In this document: positions 13,071 to 22,763 of the stretch, in pieces
How the letters are laid out: the number at the start of each line of letters is the position of its first letter
Position numbering within the stretch: position 1 is the stretch's first letter
Assembly (NCBI GenBank): GCA_905116865.2
Contig: CAJHNH020008437.1
Coordinates: 143,410 to 207,409 of the forward strand
Length of the DNA stretch: 64,000 nucleotides
Reading direction: 5' to 3'
DNA from: Candidula unifasciata
Lineage: Eukaryota; Mollusca; Gastropoda; Stylommatophora; Geomitridae
The notes under the pieces: generated by a model
Databases searched by the model: none
What the model saw: the letters and a program-made list of their open reading frames with translations, nothing else
What the model was told of the DNA's origin: nothing
Made by a program: the position numbers and the translations under genes

Positions 13071-13480
13071 CAGCAAGTGCTTGGCGAAGCGACTTTTATT
13101 TCTGGCGTCTAAAATATAGTTAATATATAACAACCATGGTTAAAGGCACTGGTACAAGGAAAGATATATGGAAATCACGGCAGCTCAGTCCTCATATAAT
13201 AATCGGGGGAGGGTGTGACGCGCCTTAAACCTTGTTTAGATCACAATAATAATATTAATTTATTATTTATATTATTTTTAATTGGTGAATGTCAAATAAA
13301 TATAAGACTGTCATGAAATCAATATCAGATACTTGAATTGAAAATGTCTATACATGGTTCAGGGGCGGTGGAGGCGCACTTAGCCTTTTTGCACATTTTA
13401 TAGGGGGGGGGGGGCGCTCAGGTTTCGACGCCTTTGGCCATACTATGGATACTGTAATAAAAATAAAAAATAAAAACAAG
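13071..13480. other. No gene seen
   Basis: AT-rich (13240-13330) and a G run at 13403-13412. No feature was recognised. Confidence 0.4.
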
Positions 13481-13482
13481 CA

Positions 13483-13620
13483 AAAACACAGACAATCCTC
13501 GCCAGTGCTACAGAGCATGTACACTGTGCTGAGTTTCTTCCGACTCACATTTGAGTTAGAAGAAAAACGGAGCACTTATGGGTTACACCCGTGTGCCATG
13601 ATGGTGATCCGTTGTTCAAA
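13483..13620 (+). repeat. SINE family C fragment, copy C2
   Basis: Carries the tail half of family C in the orientation of 54700-55035: ATCCTCGCCAGTGCTACAG, then GAGTTTCTTCCGACTCA and GAGCACTTATGGGTTA. Confidence 0.75.
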
Positions 13621-13864
13621 ACCTCAAAAAACCCCAAAACACACTCATAGCCAAACACACACATAGAGCACAGCGCTAACAAGCATGAAATGTTCAACAG
13701 TTGTTGCACCAGTCTTCGCACTGGCTAACCCGACTTGACGTGTCCTAGCACAGACGGAGAGACCATCTGGCATCCACTGTAGCCCAAGTAATACGGGTCC
13801 ATCGATCATTGTTGTTGTTATTGTTGCACTGTAGGGTAGTTATTAGTTTTCTTGGGATACAATT

Positions 13865-13918
13865 GTGTGTGTATGTGTGTGTGTATGTATGTATGTATGT
13901 AATGTATGTATGTATGTA

Positions 13919-14006
<88 letters not shown>

Positions 14007-14065
14007 TGCGTGAGGGCGGGCGGGATGGATGGATGGATGGATGGGTGTTTGTATGTATGTGTGTT
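13865..14065. repeat. Compound tetranucleotide microsatellite
   Basis: Successive blocks of TGTA, TGTC, TG, TGCG and GGAT repeats. Each differs from its neighbour by one base or phase. More diffuse TG-rich sequence follows to about 14205. Confidence 0.95.
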
Positions 14066-14205
14066 TGTATGTATGTTGTGGGTAAATGTGTGTGTCTATA
14101 TCACGGTCTTTCTGTGTGGCCTTCGGTCTGACGGCGTATATCTTTGTGTATGTGTGTGTATGTATGTGTGTGTGAGTGTATGTGAATTTATGTGTGTGTG
14201 TGTGG

Positions 14206-14869
14206 ACCGGGTTGTTGGATGGAGGCCTAGAGTATAACCAGCTTTAAGCTAGCCATGCCCAGGTCGTTTTAAAGCGTCAGCCCTGGTGCGGATTGGAACT
14301 CCAGACCCTGGAGTTGGCAGGCAAGTCTCTCATTATGAGGATAATCCTGCCCACCTGATGCACCCAGGAGTCCCATAAAAGCCCGATCCTTTAACTACAT
14401 CCTTTGCTTCTCTGAAGTGCCGCCATGCTGTTTTCAATTTCGTTCCTTTATTTGAGTTGGTAGACATCGGTTATCTAAGATCCGTTCGATTGAGATATAG
14501 GACAATACAACGTCTTGTTTTTAGACATCTTCTACCGCTGTAAACACTGAGGTGCGGACACAAGGAAACCATGGAAGAGAAGATTCCGACCCTTTCACAA
14601 GTTTTCAGAGGGATGTGATTGGAAGGGGGGAGGGGGGGGGGGGTTAGCCCAAGATCCTAAATTGTGGGCGGACGGGGGGGGGGGGGGTGGGCTCTAGATG
14701 CCTAAGTTCCCAGCTGTCACTGTCTTCTGTGTACAAGTACTCGTAATATCGTTGTGGTAAAATTCGAAGTATGTGTTGTTTATTTACATAAATGCAAAAC
14801 GATACCATAGTTTGCTATGTGACAACGCAAGCGAAATTTGTGCTGACATTTTAAATCTTTCAAATAGGT
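14206..14869. other. No gene seen; tRNA-like remnant possible
   Basis: The stretch 14270-14380 contains GGATTGGAACTCCAGACC, resembling an inverted tRNA-like B box, so it may be an old SINE. G runs lie at 14626-14642 and 14674-14687. Confidence 0.35.
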
Positions 14870-15115
14870 CTACTGCCCCCCCCCCCCCCCCAGCAAGCAT
14901 GTCGTAGAAGGCGACTATAGAGGGGCGTTTCCTTCTAAATAAAATTGTGTCTGCCTGAGAGGCAAGGAGCCAACAGTTTGCATACAAATGTCAGATCTGT
15001 AAAAACGAATGTACACGCAAAGCTCAAGTTGTGGATCAAGACCAAAATCGAGGAGTGGACGAACAGCTGCAGCTTTCTGCTGCAGTTTACAGCCAGTGAA
15101 CACAAAGAAGAAGAA
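14870..15115 (-). repeat. Dispersed repeat family F, copy F2
   Basis: Inverted match to 18440-18725: AGCATGTCGTAGAAGGCGAC, CTGAGAGGCAAGGAGCCAAC and GCAGTTTACAGCC blocks. A C run at 14875-14891 sits where other copies have the G-rich GGGGAGGCAGTGGG string. Confidence 0.75.
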
Positions 15116-15479
15116 AAAAATCATCGCAGATAAAGTGTTTTCGGCGTTTGAAAGTTGTATCGTACTAGTGTAAAATAACTTGTGCGTGAAGTGATCACTT
15201 TCCTACTCCATTCTTAGACATCCCGGCATGCTGACAACCGCTAAGACCCCGCCTCTCTTATCTGGATCGGGTCATGCCTTTAGATGACCCCGAAACTTGA
15301 GTGAAGGTCAATATTTACCTATTAAGGAGAAGGAGTCGTGAGGGTAAAGGTTGTGTGCCTGGTGCTATCTGCAGATCAGGTAAACGACAGGCCCAGTGTT
15401 GGAACAAGATCTAACAACTTTCCCATGTGGGTTCTGGGGCCATAAACCATAACAATACATGTCGTCACCCTTCGTTTTC

Positions 15480-15578
15480 TGGGTTATTTTAAGAAGGAGG
15501 AGCGGCAGGAACAAGAAGAAAAACAAAGATGAAGAAGAATGGTGATTAAAAAAAAAATAGAAGAAGAAGAAGAAGAAG

Positions 15579-15621
<43 letters not shown>

Positions 15622-15685
15622 CAACAACAGCATCAACAATAGCAAAAGCAACGATAGTAGCAACCAAAGAAGGAGGAGGAAGTCC
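15480..15685. repeat. (AAG)n and (AAC)n trinucleotide tract
   Basis: AAG-rich sequence, with a clean AAG block at about 15558-15581, passes directly into AAC repeats at about 15582-15635 and then degenerates. Confidence 0.9.
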
Positions 15686-16100
15686 GGTTGGAACTTGTGC
15701 TAAACTACGTCATGAGACACAAGAACAAATGTTTCGGATGAAAGTCAAGACTGTCACCAGATAGTGCACTGCAGACAGCCCTGTAACTTAGAAAGTACGG
15801 AGGCAGGTCTAGAGGTCGATAACACAAGTCATGGAAGGATAGAATAACTGATGATAAATACCAGCACCTACGTACTATTTACTACGGCTTGCACCCAATA
15901 CCTCTCCAAAACTTGATTCTAAAAGCCGGAACAGGACCAGCGAAGATAAAGAAGAACGTTTACTGTCTTGACTGATAACAGTTATTTTTGTTCATTGTCT
16001 CAAGTCAGTGGTCTTTAACCTTTCTCAGGAGACTGCTCCTTGAGTATATAGTAAGGAACAACCCCCCCCCCCCCCTTTCCCTTAATCACCCCAGACAAAA
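15686..16100. other. No gene seen
   Basis: Mixed sequence with a C run at 16061-16075. No exon or element boundary was recognised. Confidence 0.4.
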
Positions 16101-16129
16101 CAAAATGTGGTTTAAAATGAAAAGGGGCA

Positions 16130-16860
16130 ATGTGTTTTCAATCTATAATTATATTCGTTTTAAAACTGGGTTACATATTTTCAATTCTAATGGTATTCCG
16201 ATTTTAACATATGAATGTAAAAGTTAGAGAATCACTAAAGGTATGAAACAAAAGTTCAGTGCATTCGAAAACACATGTCTGAGGAAAACAGTGAAAAAAA
16301 CTGGGATGAATTCAAATGGCGTGAAGAAATCAGAGAAATGTCTGTTTAGCGACAGAGAAGATGGCGCTATATTGGATGCACCTGAGATGAAACCAGCAGA
16401 GAATCACCAAAAACAGGCAGATAGGAAACAGGGGCATTGAGCAAGCAAAGACGCCCGTGGTTAGTTGCGTATTCTTTGCAGGACGTTGCAGAACCAACCC
16501 CAACAGCCCCTGGCTGTAGTGTGGTTTTTCTAGGCAAATTTACCTCCAGTAGTTTGCTATTGCGCCATGACCGGTCGGCTTTCTTGATACCACTGTCGAA
16601 ACCAAAGCAAGGCGCATGGCCCGTAGCTGGGATCGAACCCGGCATCCTAGCATTTCAAAGCGTTCGCATCGACTAAGCCACAGAGCCAACAAAGACGCCC
16701 ATAAGAAACCCCCCAAAAAAAGACCGTCGACGAAAGAGGCCAGGGGTGCTGGGCTGGATTCCACCCATGATATTGAACTGATCGCACAAGGTAGAACGGA
16801 ACTGATGAATAAACTGCTAGCCCTATGTGACATCTAAAGGCACAACAGGAAAATGAATGA
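16130..16860 (+). pseudogene. LINE ORF2 3' end, degraded and split by a SINE
   Basis: The + strand shows the C-terminal tail of a non-LTR retrotransposon reverse transcriptase polyprotein. An ILTYECKS segment near 16200 (the VLLYGxET motif of the family) is followed by a stop, then KQKFSAFENTCLRK (16246-16287) and the methionine-rich stretch after it. The frame is broken by SINE A1 and resumes near 16690 with THDIELIAQGRTE and LCDI-stop at about 16836. The 3' end has a short AATGAATGAATG tail. A second copy lies at 40490-40880. It is non-functional. The clade (RTE- or CR1-like) was not determined. Confidence 0.75.
16446..16700 (-). mobile_element. tRNA-derived SINE family A, copy A1, with 11-bp target duplication
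   Basis: The element occupies 16457-16689. It is flanked by identical CAAAGACGCCC copies at 16446-16456 and 16690-16700. On the minus strand the head has an A-box-like TGGCTTAGTCGATGC and a B box GGTTCGATCCC. The tail runs to GGACGTTGCAGAACC and TACGCAACTAA. It interrupts the LINE relic at 16130-16860, so the SINE inserted later. Confidence 0.9.
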
Positions 16861-16879
16861 ATGAATTAACGCATTACTT

Positions 16880-17180
16880 AAAAATGGCCGGCCCATGGAT
16901 CACGCAGACATTGTCATTGCCCTTAGAGAGATAGGACGTTCTGAGGATTTTAGAAGCAATGTGTCCACATCACTGCTACGAATACGCGAATTAGGAGTAA
17001 AGATCGGCACAGCCAAGCATGAGAAGTACACCGGACGCACACGAAATCTTGTTAACCAACATAGGACTGGCACTATTAACCGCACGACGTTGATGAATAT
17101 GTTTAGAGGGGAATCTCAGCGCCTATGGATTTGTCCGGAGTGCTGTGAAGATAATTTAACTCATAACTCAATTAATGAAT
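16880..17180 (+). other. Coding-like repeat with LWICPECC motif, copy 1
   Basis: A 95-codon frame (16895-17182) is similar at protein level to a frame on the minus strand at 48248-48436. Both have QHRTG followed about 20 residues later by LWICPECC. Similarity holds best in the reading frame, which suggests an ancient coding source, perhaps part of a transposon ORF. No family was recognised. An AATGAATG tail at 17174 resembles the tail of the LINE just upstream. Confidence 0.45.
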
Positions 17181-17439
17181 GAATGAATCTGTAATTAAAT
17201 GCACTTATCATATCAATTCGATTTTCTAATATATATAGAAACTATAATGTTACCCTGGTAAGTCACGTGACTACGGTGAGCTTCCGACGGCCATAAAACA
17301 CACAGGATGCGTCGGAAGAAACTTTTGGCATTTCAGTTGGATTTATTCAGTTTTGTGCTTCATTTTATGTTTATATAACTGTGTAGGTTTTTAAAGGGTT
17401 CGGAAATTATAGGGAAGAGAAAAAGTTGGTGAGAAAAAA
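17181..17439. other. No gene seen
   Basis: AT-rich mixed sequence, nothing recognised. Confidence 0.4.
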
Positions 17440-17570
17440 CAAACATGTAAGCTTTACAAAATCTATCACAATAAACAAACAAAGGACGTTGCGGCGATTA
17501 GCCTTCAACAGCACATAAAGAACAATACAGTACACATACACAAATATGCTCTAACTATGAAGTGACTACA
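17440..17570 (-). mobile_element. Penelope-like element 3' tail fragment
   Basis: Resembles the tails at 44003 and 51605: AAGCTTTACAAAATC, ACAATAAACAAACAAA, the GTTGCGGCGATTAGCC hairpin, then TTCAACAGCACATA and ACAATACAGTACAC. It is more diverged than the other copies. Confidence 0.6.
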
Positions 17571-18290
17571 TGGGACTAATGTACAAAATAAATTATACTT
17601 ATCTGTGTCTCTGGCGAAAAACTTCCTATAACTGTGTAGTAACGCACCTGACGAGATACAGCGAAATGTGCCCAGCAATAAATTGTGCAATATATTGTTT
17701 GTGCCCGCATTATTTAAATTCATTACGGGAAAACATTGTTTGGATTATAATGAAACTGTGGAATAAAGGTTAGTATAACGGATTATTTCAAGTACAAATG
17801 GGCTCATTTTTACAGTTACTCGACACCCCCTCGCCCCCCCCCCTTTCCCCTGAAACTTCCTCTTGCCCCTAGACGTTACACCACAACGGCGCCCTCTGTG
17901 GTGAGTAGGGTCATGAAAACACTTTGTGGCGATTTCTGGCACCTTACATTCTACAGAAGACGAAAAAGACAGTTACAACACTATATAAGATTAAATGATG
18001 CTAAATACTGTCGTTACAGTGTTAAATGTTGGTAAATGCTGTCGTTGGAGTGTTAAATGTTGCTAAATGCTGCGGTTAGAGTATAAGGGACATATACTAA
18101 TCCATGACATATTCAAACACGTTGAATAATTATACTCATCTCTATCCTTTCCTCCAAGAGTAATCTGATAAATATCAGGTGTCAGTCTATTAGCCAGACA
18201 GGCTCAAACCAATACGTTATGGTAGCGGAAATATTTCAGGGGCGAGGGCGAAGAATGCAAACAACCTCATAGACTGTGAAAGGGGAGGGA
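17571..18290. other. No gene seen
   Basis: Contains a short imperfect repeat of TGTTAAATGTTGNTAAATGCTG units at 18008-18080 and a C run at 17834-17843. No exon was recognised. Confidence 0.4.
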
Positions 18291-18303
18291 GAGAGAGTCA
18301 GAG

Positions 18304-18362
<59 letters not shown>
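18287..18362. repeat. (AG)n microsatellite
   Basis: About 75 bp of GA repeat, with GAGAGTCA interruptions at its left end. Confidence 0.95.
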
Positions 18363-18366
<4 letters not shown>

Positions 18367-18439
18367 GGAGAAAAGGGGGGGGGGTGCGGGTGGCTGCTCT
18401 GCATTAAATAGCTCAAAATCGTAAACATCTTCTCCTTAT

Positions 18440-18725
18440 TCGTGCTTCCCGGCTGTAAATACCTGCGGAAAGTTCTGGTTGTTCAACCATCGCTGGGCTT
18501 TCGACTTGTTCCAGAACCTGAGTGTTGCTTGCACATCTGTTTTACAGATCAGACTTATTTGTATGCAGACTGTTCATTCCTCGCCTCTCAGATAGATGCA
18601 CTCCGACTTAGAAGGAAACCCCTAATAGGTCGACTCTTACGACATACTTGATATGGAGGCAGTGTGTCTATTCTGGGGGGGGGGGGGGGGTTTTCAGTAC
18701 AACGGAGTCCCGGAACCCACACGGG
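18440..18725 (+). repeat. Dispersed repeat family F, copy F3
   Basis: This is the best preserved family F copy, used here as reference. It runs from GGCTGTAAATACCTGCGG through TTCCAGAACCTGAGTG, GTATGCAGACTGTTCATTCC and CGACTTAGAAGGAAA. It ends after a G run (18677-18690) with GTCCCGGAACCCACACGGGG. The 69-codon frame is conserved in outline in F2 and F5, but stops occur in other copies. Confidence 0.8.
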
Positions 18726-18845
18726 GAATCGTAAACTGTTAGTTCATACAAAGCCAGATGGGTCACAATTTGTTTCTTTTATATTAAAGTCCCACCCCAA
18801 GAGGACTTCACGTTCCTTTGTTACTGTCGTCAGGTGCTTTCATAT

Positions 18846-18965
18846 AGCCTTACGGTTGAACGGGGTTTCTGGGTCTCGTGTCTGGATAATTCTTATCTAA
18901 ATGGTGGCACTTTGTGTCAACGGGTGTTAATCGCTCGTTGTGCTGTTCTGCTGGGGTACAACGAT
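18846..18965 (+). repeat. SINE-like repeat family B, copy B2
   Basis: Landmarks are CTTACGGTTGAACGGGG, GGTGGCACTTTGTG and GTTAATCGCTCGTTG. Confidence 0.75.
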
Positions 18966-18992
18966 TGGTCCATAAAAAATGTGAGTCGTGCA

Positions 18993-19271
18993 AAGACCGG
19001 CTCCAGCTGACGGGTTATATGCTGCTGACATCACCAAAACGGGCTAACGATACGTTAACGCAGCGATTCTCAAACCCAGGGGTGCCGCGAGTGTATTTCA
19101 GGGGTGCCGCGAGTGTATTTCAGGGGTGCCGCGAGTGTATTTCAGGGGTGCCGCGAGTGTATTTCAGGGGTGCCGCGGCAATAATCAAGGATTTTTCCAA
19201 CGCTGCGTTAACGTATCGTTAGCCCAGTTTGGTTACGTCAGCAGCATGGTCTGTCAGCTGGAGCCGGTCTT
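18993..19271. mobile_element. Foldback element with minisatellite in the loop
   Basis: The left arm (18993 to about 19062) starts AAGACCGGCTCCAGCTGAC. The right arm (about 19200-19271) ends with its exact complement. The arms pair over about 70 bp with a few mismatches and include the self-symmetric segment GGCTAACGATACGTTAACGC. The loop holds five units of a 22-bp repeat. No target duplication was obvious. Its structure fits a MITE or foldback transposon with no coding capacity. Confidence 0.8.
19077..19177. repeat. 22-bp minisatellite within foldback loop
   Basis: Five near-identical units of CAGGGGTGCCGCGAGTGTAT plus two Ts, lying exactly between the two inverted arms. Confidence 0.95.
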
Positions 19272-19297
19272 GGTCTAGCATAACATTTTATTGCCCC

Positions 19298-19575
19298 ACT
19301 GAGATAAAGAAAAGGATCCTTTCTCGCGCCTTCAGGCGTGTTGGGCATATAAGGCTAGACCTATATTTGTATAGACTAATCGGCAGTTGTTGTGGTCAGC
19401 GTCACGTAGGCCGCCTTTACTTCACAGGACTGTACCTAATACCTGCTCAAGGCTGGGTTGACCAGGGACCAAGGTTATTTTTTTTTAAAAGTCCAGCTTC
19501 CTCAGGACTTGAACCCACAACCTTCCGATCCGCAGGCGAGCGACTAGCTGCTACACCACAATGGATCCCTCCACT
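19298..19575 (-). mobile_element. tRNA-derived SINE family E, copy E2
   Basis: The minus-strand head reads GTGGTGTAGCAGCTAGTCGC (A box), then GGTTGTGGGTTCAAGTCC (B box). The body shares CTAGACCTATATTTGTATAG and GGCCGCCTT with E1 and E3. Confidence 0.8.
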
Positions 19576-19972
19576 GGAGTAAATAGGGACAGTGAAAATT
19601 ATATGGATATATTATAGGAAGACAAAATGAAACCCACACAGTGAAACCCACACAGTGAAAACATAAGGGCTTCAAGGGTAGAGGGCGCAAAGCCCTCTTC
19701 CAAATTTTCTAGGTGTGGGCAGAGGCCCTTCAGTTGGAAGGTGGAGGGATAAGCCTTCTTTAAATATGTAATAGTAATAATAATAAAATTAATATTAATA
19801 ATGTGCTGGATGGCAAAACGCTGAAATATATATTTTAAAATAACATGAAATTGTCGCAGTTAGTAGTTTCTGCACTACAGTCAACAATGGCGTATTTGCT
19901 GCCAACATCTGTTTTCTCTATTAAGACAGCAATTTCTTATTTGTCACAGTATGTCATTATTCTCCATTTTAG
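19576..19972. other. Intron sequence just before the first visible exon
   Basis: Non-coding. It contains a doubled ACCCACACAGTGAAA motif (19631-19661) and ends with the pyrimidine-rich acceptor TTATTCTCCATTTTAG. Confidence 0.5.
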
Positions 19973-20075
19973 GCAACAATGACGTGTTTGTCACGATACA
20001 ACTGGGCAAGGAGAAATATCAGACTTCAACGATCAAGTCCGCCCTGAATCCAGAATGGTTTGAAGAGTGTGATCT
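19973..20075 (+). CDS. Rab11-FIP class I-like gene, C2-domain exon
   Basis: Encodes about 34 residues including NNDVFVTIQLGKEKYQTST and SALNPEWFEECD. This is the central part of the C2 domain of class I Rab11-family-interacting proteins (FIP1, FIP2, FIP5/Rip11), where vertebrate members read roughly TNDxYxIIQLGKEKYxTS followed by a proline-tryptophan turn. In known members this C2 domain binds phosphoinositides and directs Rab11 recycling vesicles to membranes. The acceptor is TTTTAG at 19972 and the donor GTGAGT at 20076. The exon starts with two bases of a codon (so a preceding exon ends in G) and ends with two bases. That preceding exon, with the start codon, was not found and is probably left of the window. 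Confidence 0.85.
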
Positions 20076-20293
20076 GTGAGTTTGCTTTTCTTTATTGATT
20101 TTATTTTATTTGACTTTGCTGCAGACACTCGATGCTTCATTATTGACCCAACTCACGCAACACAAAACGTCATCATCATCATCATCTTCGTATGGCAATT
20201 GTGATCTGTCTTTTAAAAAAAATCCTTAGTCAGTTTTACTAAAAACATTCTTTACTTCACACACACACACACGCACACGCACACACACACACA

Positions 20294-20362
<69 letters not shown>

Positions 20363-20949
20363 CAGAGACACACGGACACACAGACTTGTGTGACGGACAC
20401 ACAGACTTGTGTGTGTGCGTGTATGCATACGTACGAACGCACATAATAGTGACCTACCTTAAAATGAGCCCATAGATATTGATGGCAAATCCCACTGACT
20501 TAGGCGTCAATAACTGTGTGTGTAAAGTAGAGCAGCGAAAATTTTACAATCATTGAAGGAGAATCAGACAGAATTACCTTAAAAAGTGTGGCATGGAACT
20601 AAGAGTAGGAGAGAGACAGAGGCTGTAAAGTCTGCATTCGAAGTTTTGAGCTAAACGTTTTAAAGTCGACGTTTAAAGTCGACTGATACGACAGGTCGAC
20701 GACTTGAACGTCGCATTGACATTATATCATGGTGTGATATAGTTATGTTGGTTGACGATTGTAATTTTCCTCTTTGTATATTGGCACTGTACTCTCTAGC
20801 TGTTATATTTTCCCAGTTAGTTTCAGTTGTACTCTGATAGTTGTAGTTGTTTTGTACTACCCACCAGATGAATTTGTACAGTATGACGGTTGTTATAATG
20901 ACCATATCTCTACACATTTTATTACCGTTAATTGTTCGACCACTCCAAG
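20076..20949 (+). other. Intron with (CA)n and (GA)n tract
   Basis: 874-bp intron between two C2 exons. It holds a CA stretch at 20259-20296, a GA stretch at 20297-20356 and a duplicated ACAGACTTGTGTG motif (20380-20412). Confidence 0.75.
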
Positions 20950-21078
20950 GCCCGTCACCGACATGAGATCGGAAGTCCAAGTCAGCCTCTTTCACCGCGG
21001 CGTCCTCTCAGACGATTTTCTGGGATACGCAGCCATTCCTCTTTGGGAGCACAAGGTCACAGAGTCATCGGCCAGCAG
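20950..21078 (+). CDS. Rab11-FIP class I-like gene, second C2-domain exon
   Basis: The first base completes the Leu codon of the previous exon. The exon then encodes about 43 residues, including SEVQVSLFHRGVLSDDFLGY and AAIPLWEH. This fits the later strands of the FIP C2 domain, where a hydrophobic strand is followed by an Asp-Asp/Lys-Phe-Leu-Gly turn. The acceptor is ACTCCAAG at 20949 and the donor AG-GTTCGT at 21079. It ends with two bases and joins the exon at 32415 in frame. The weak acceptor is chosen because it keeps the frame and gives the expected Asp-Leu-Pro join. Confidence 0.85.
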
Positions 21079-21114
21079 GTTCGTAGTACTGATGTCTTCG
21101 GTGGGCTTTTCCTT

Positions 21115-21355
21115 TGCTGCTTCTTCTTCTTTCCCTCCTCCATCTTCTTCTTCGATTTCTTATTTTTTCCCCTCCCTATACCATTTTTTCTCCTTAACCT
21201 TTTCGTCTCTCTTCTTCTTTTCGTGATAATCTCTTCTTCTTCTGCTTTTTCTTTTTTTTTTCTGCTCTTCTTCTTCGTCTTCTTCTTTTTCCTTCTCTTT
21301 TTCTTCCCCACCTCCTCTTCTTCTTTATCCTCCTCCTCCTCTTTTTCTTCTTCTT
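21115..21355. repeat. Degenerate (TTC)n tract
   Basis: Interrupted TTC/TTTC sequence, 40 bp after the donor site at 21079. Open frames through it are low-complexity artefacts. Confidence 0.9.
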
Positions 21356-21984
21356 AATTCTTTAATTCGTCTTTCTATTCTTAATGAATTACAGACTCTC
21401 ATTGAAAACCTTCCCTTTCTTACATAACATCGAATGAAATTGGTTCAAAGCTACTTTATTTCTACGGGATTGAGGTAGAATCAATCTGTCAATGCAGCTG
21501 TGTGTAAGCGGTTATTGAGCTGTCAACATAGTTTTGGTTATTTGTGATTTTTATTGCGCTTTTTATGAATAAACGAATGAACGAGAGTGGTGGTAGTTAG
21601 AGCGAGAGATAAAGTGATAAGGAGGGTATTACACAATATAAAGTTGTGAAGAAATGAATGAACGAATTCATGAAAAAAAGACAGAAAGAAAAGACAACCA
21701 ATTACCTCGGAACATTTTACGTTCTACGTCAGCGCTGGGCGAGTTAAGGTTCTTTAAAATGCCGGCAAATCTGCCAAGTCAGTAGAGAAGTTCCGGTCCA
21801 TGTTACCTTGATACCAACCACATTCCAGAATGTACTATCAGCTCATGTTCTCATGTGTGCACAGCGATAAAGGGGCGACTGCTGGGAGATCCAGGTATCA
21901 CGTAGAGCAGTGTTCCTCAACCGTCTTACACCGACGGTCCACCTGAGAAGAGGAACTTGTTGCGAGGCCAACATGACAGCTTAC
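21356..21984. other. Intron sequence, no feature recognised
   Basis: AT-rich, with ATGAATGAAC-type short repeats at 21570-21680. Nothing else is supportable. Confidence 0.4.
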
Positions 21985-22205
21985 CTAACAGAAAGCCCGG
22001 CTCTCTAGCCTAGTTGGCTAAACCGGACTGCGCGGAGACCGGGTGACGAACTCCTTGTGGTCCGGGTTCAATCCCGGAAGTAGGCAGGAAAGCCACATTT
22101 TCTACCAGATTTACGGTATTTACAATGGAATCAAGGCCGAAAGGTTTCGATATCCATAGTACCGAGCCTAAGGGTTGACAACTCATGGCTTCTGGATACT
22201 AAAAC
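21985..22205 (+). mobile_element. tRNA-derived SINE family D, copy D1
   Basis: The head has an A-box-like TAGCCTAGTTGGCTAAAC and a B box GGTTCAATCCC. The body includes TTTACGGTATTTACAATGG and ATGGCTTCTGGATACTAAAA. An inverted copy lies at 30735-30955. Confidence 0.85.
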
Positions 22206-22239
22206 AAACAAATAACAAACCTACCAGAAAAGTTTGAAG

Positions 22240-22763
22240 TTTAAACAATGGATCAACATCATATCACAAGCTGTGCTAAGTCGTCCCCATTTGGGACGCT
22301 ATTTTTCGTTTTTTTTTTAAACCTCAACCTGGGTATTTGTCCGGGGCCGCATTATAGCCTGAAGGTTGAACGCGGTTTCTGGGACCTCTCCACGGGTGAT
22401 CCTCATCTTCATGGTGACACTTTGTGCCACAGCTTGTTTATCGCTCTGCGTGATGTCCTGGTGGGATAAAATATACTATTACTACTAACAGCACAAGGGT
22501 CGTAACCCATAAGTGCTCCGTTCTATTTCTGACTCAAGTAGCTCAGCGCAGTGCACGGGCTCCGTGGCACCGGCGAGGATCCTTAAAATATTTTGGGTAC
22601 ATTTCTAACTCCATATTTTTCCCGGGCAGCGCCTTAGTGTACTCTTTTCAATTTCTAACTGCTACGGATTTTTTTCACGTATGCAACAATACACACGGGC
22701 GTCCAATCTCACTACCAAGAGACCAGGGGAAATTACTAGAAGTCCAACTGAAAAAATCCCAGC
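22240..22763 (-). mobile_element. SINE family C, copy C3, carrying a family B insert
   Basis: Family C sequence at 22240-22272 and 22490-22763 is interrupted by a family B copy (about 22330-22475). The last bases, CCAGC at 22759-22763, are the target duplication of the LTR element. Family C sequence appears to resume beyond it at 29365-29400. Confidence 0.75.
22350..22475 (+). repeat. SINE-like repeat family B, copy B3
   Basis: AGCCTGAAGGTTGAACGCGG, GGTGACACTTTGTGCCAC and GTTTATCGCTCTGCG landmarks. It is nested in SINE C3. Confidence 0.75.

Noticed and set aside
13809..14237. 142-codon Cys/Val-rich ORF
   Set aside because: Translation of TGTG/TGTC microsatellite.
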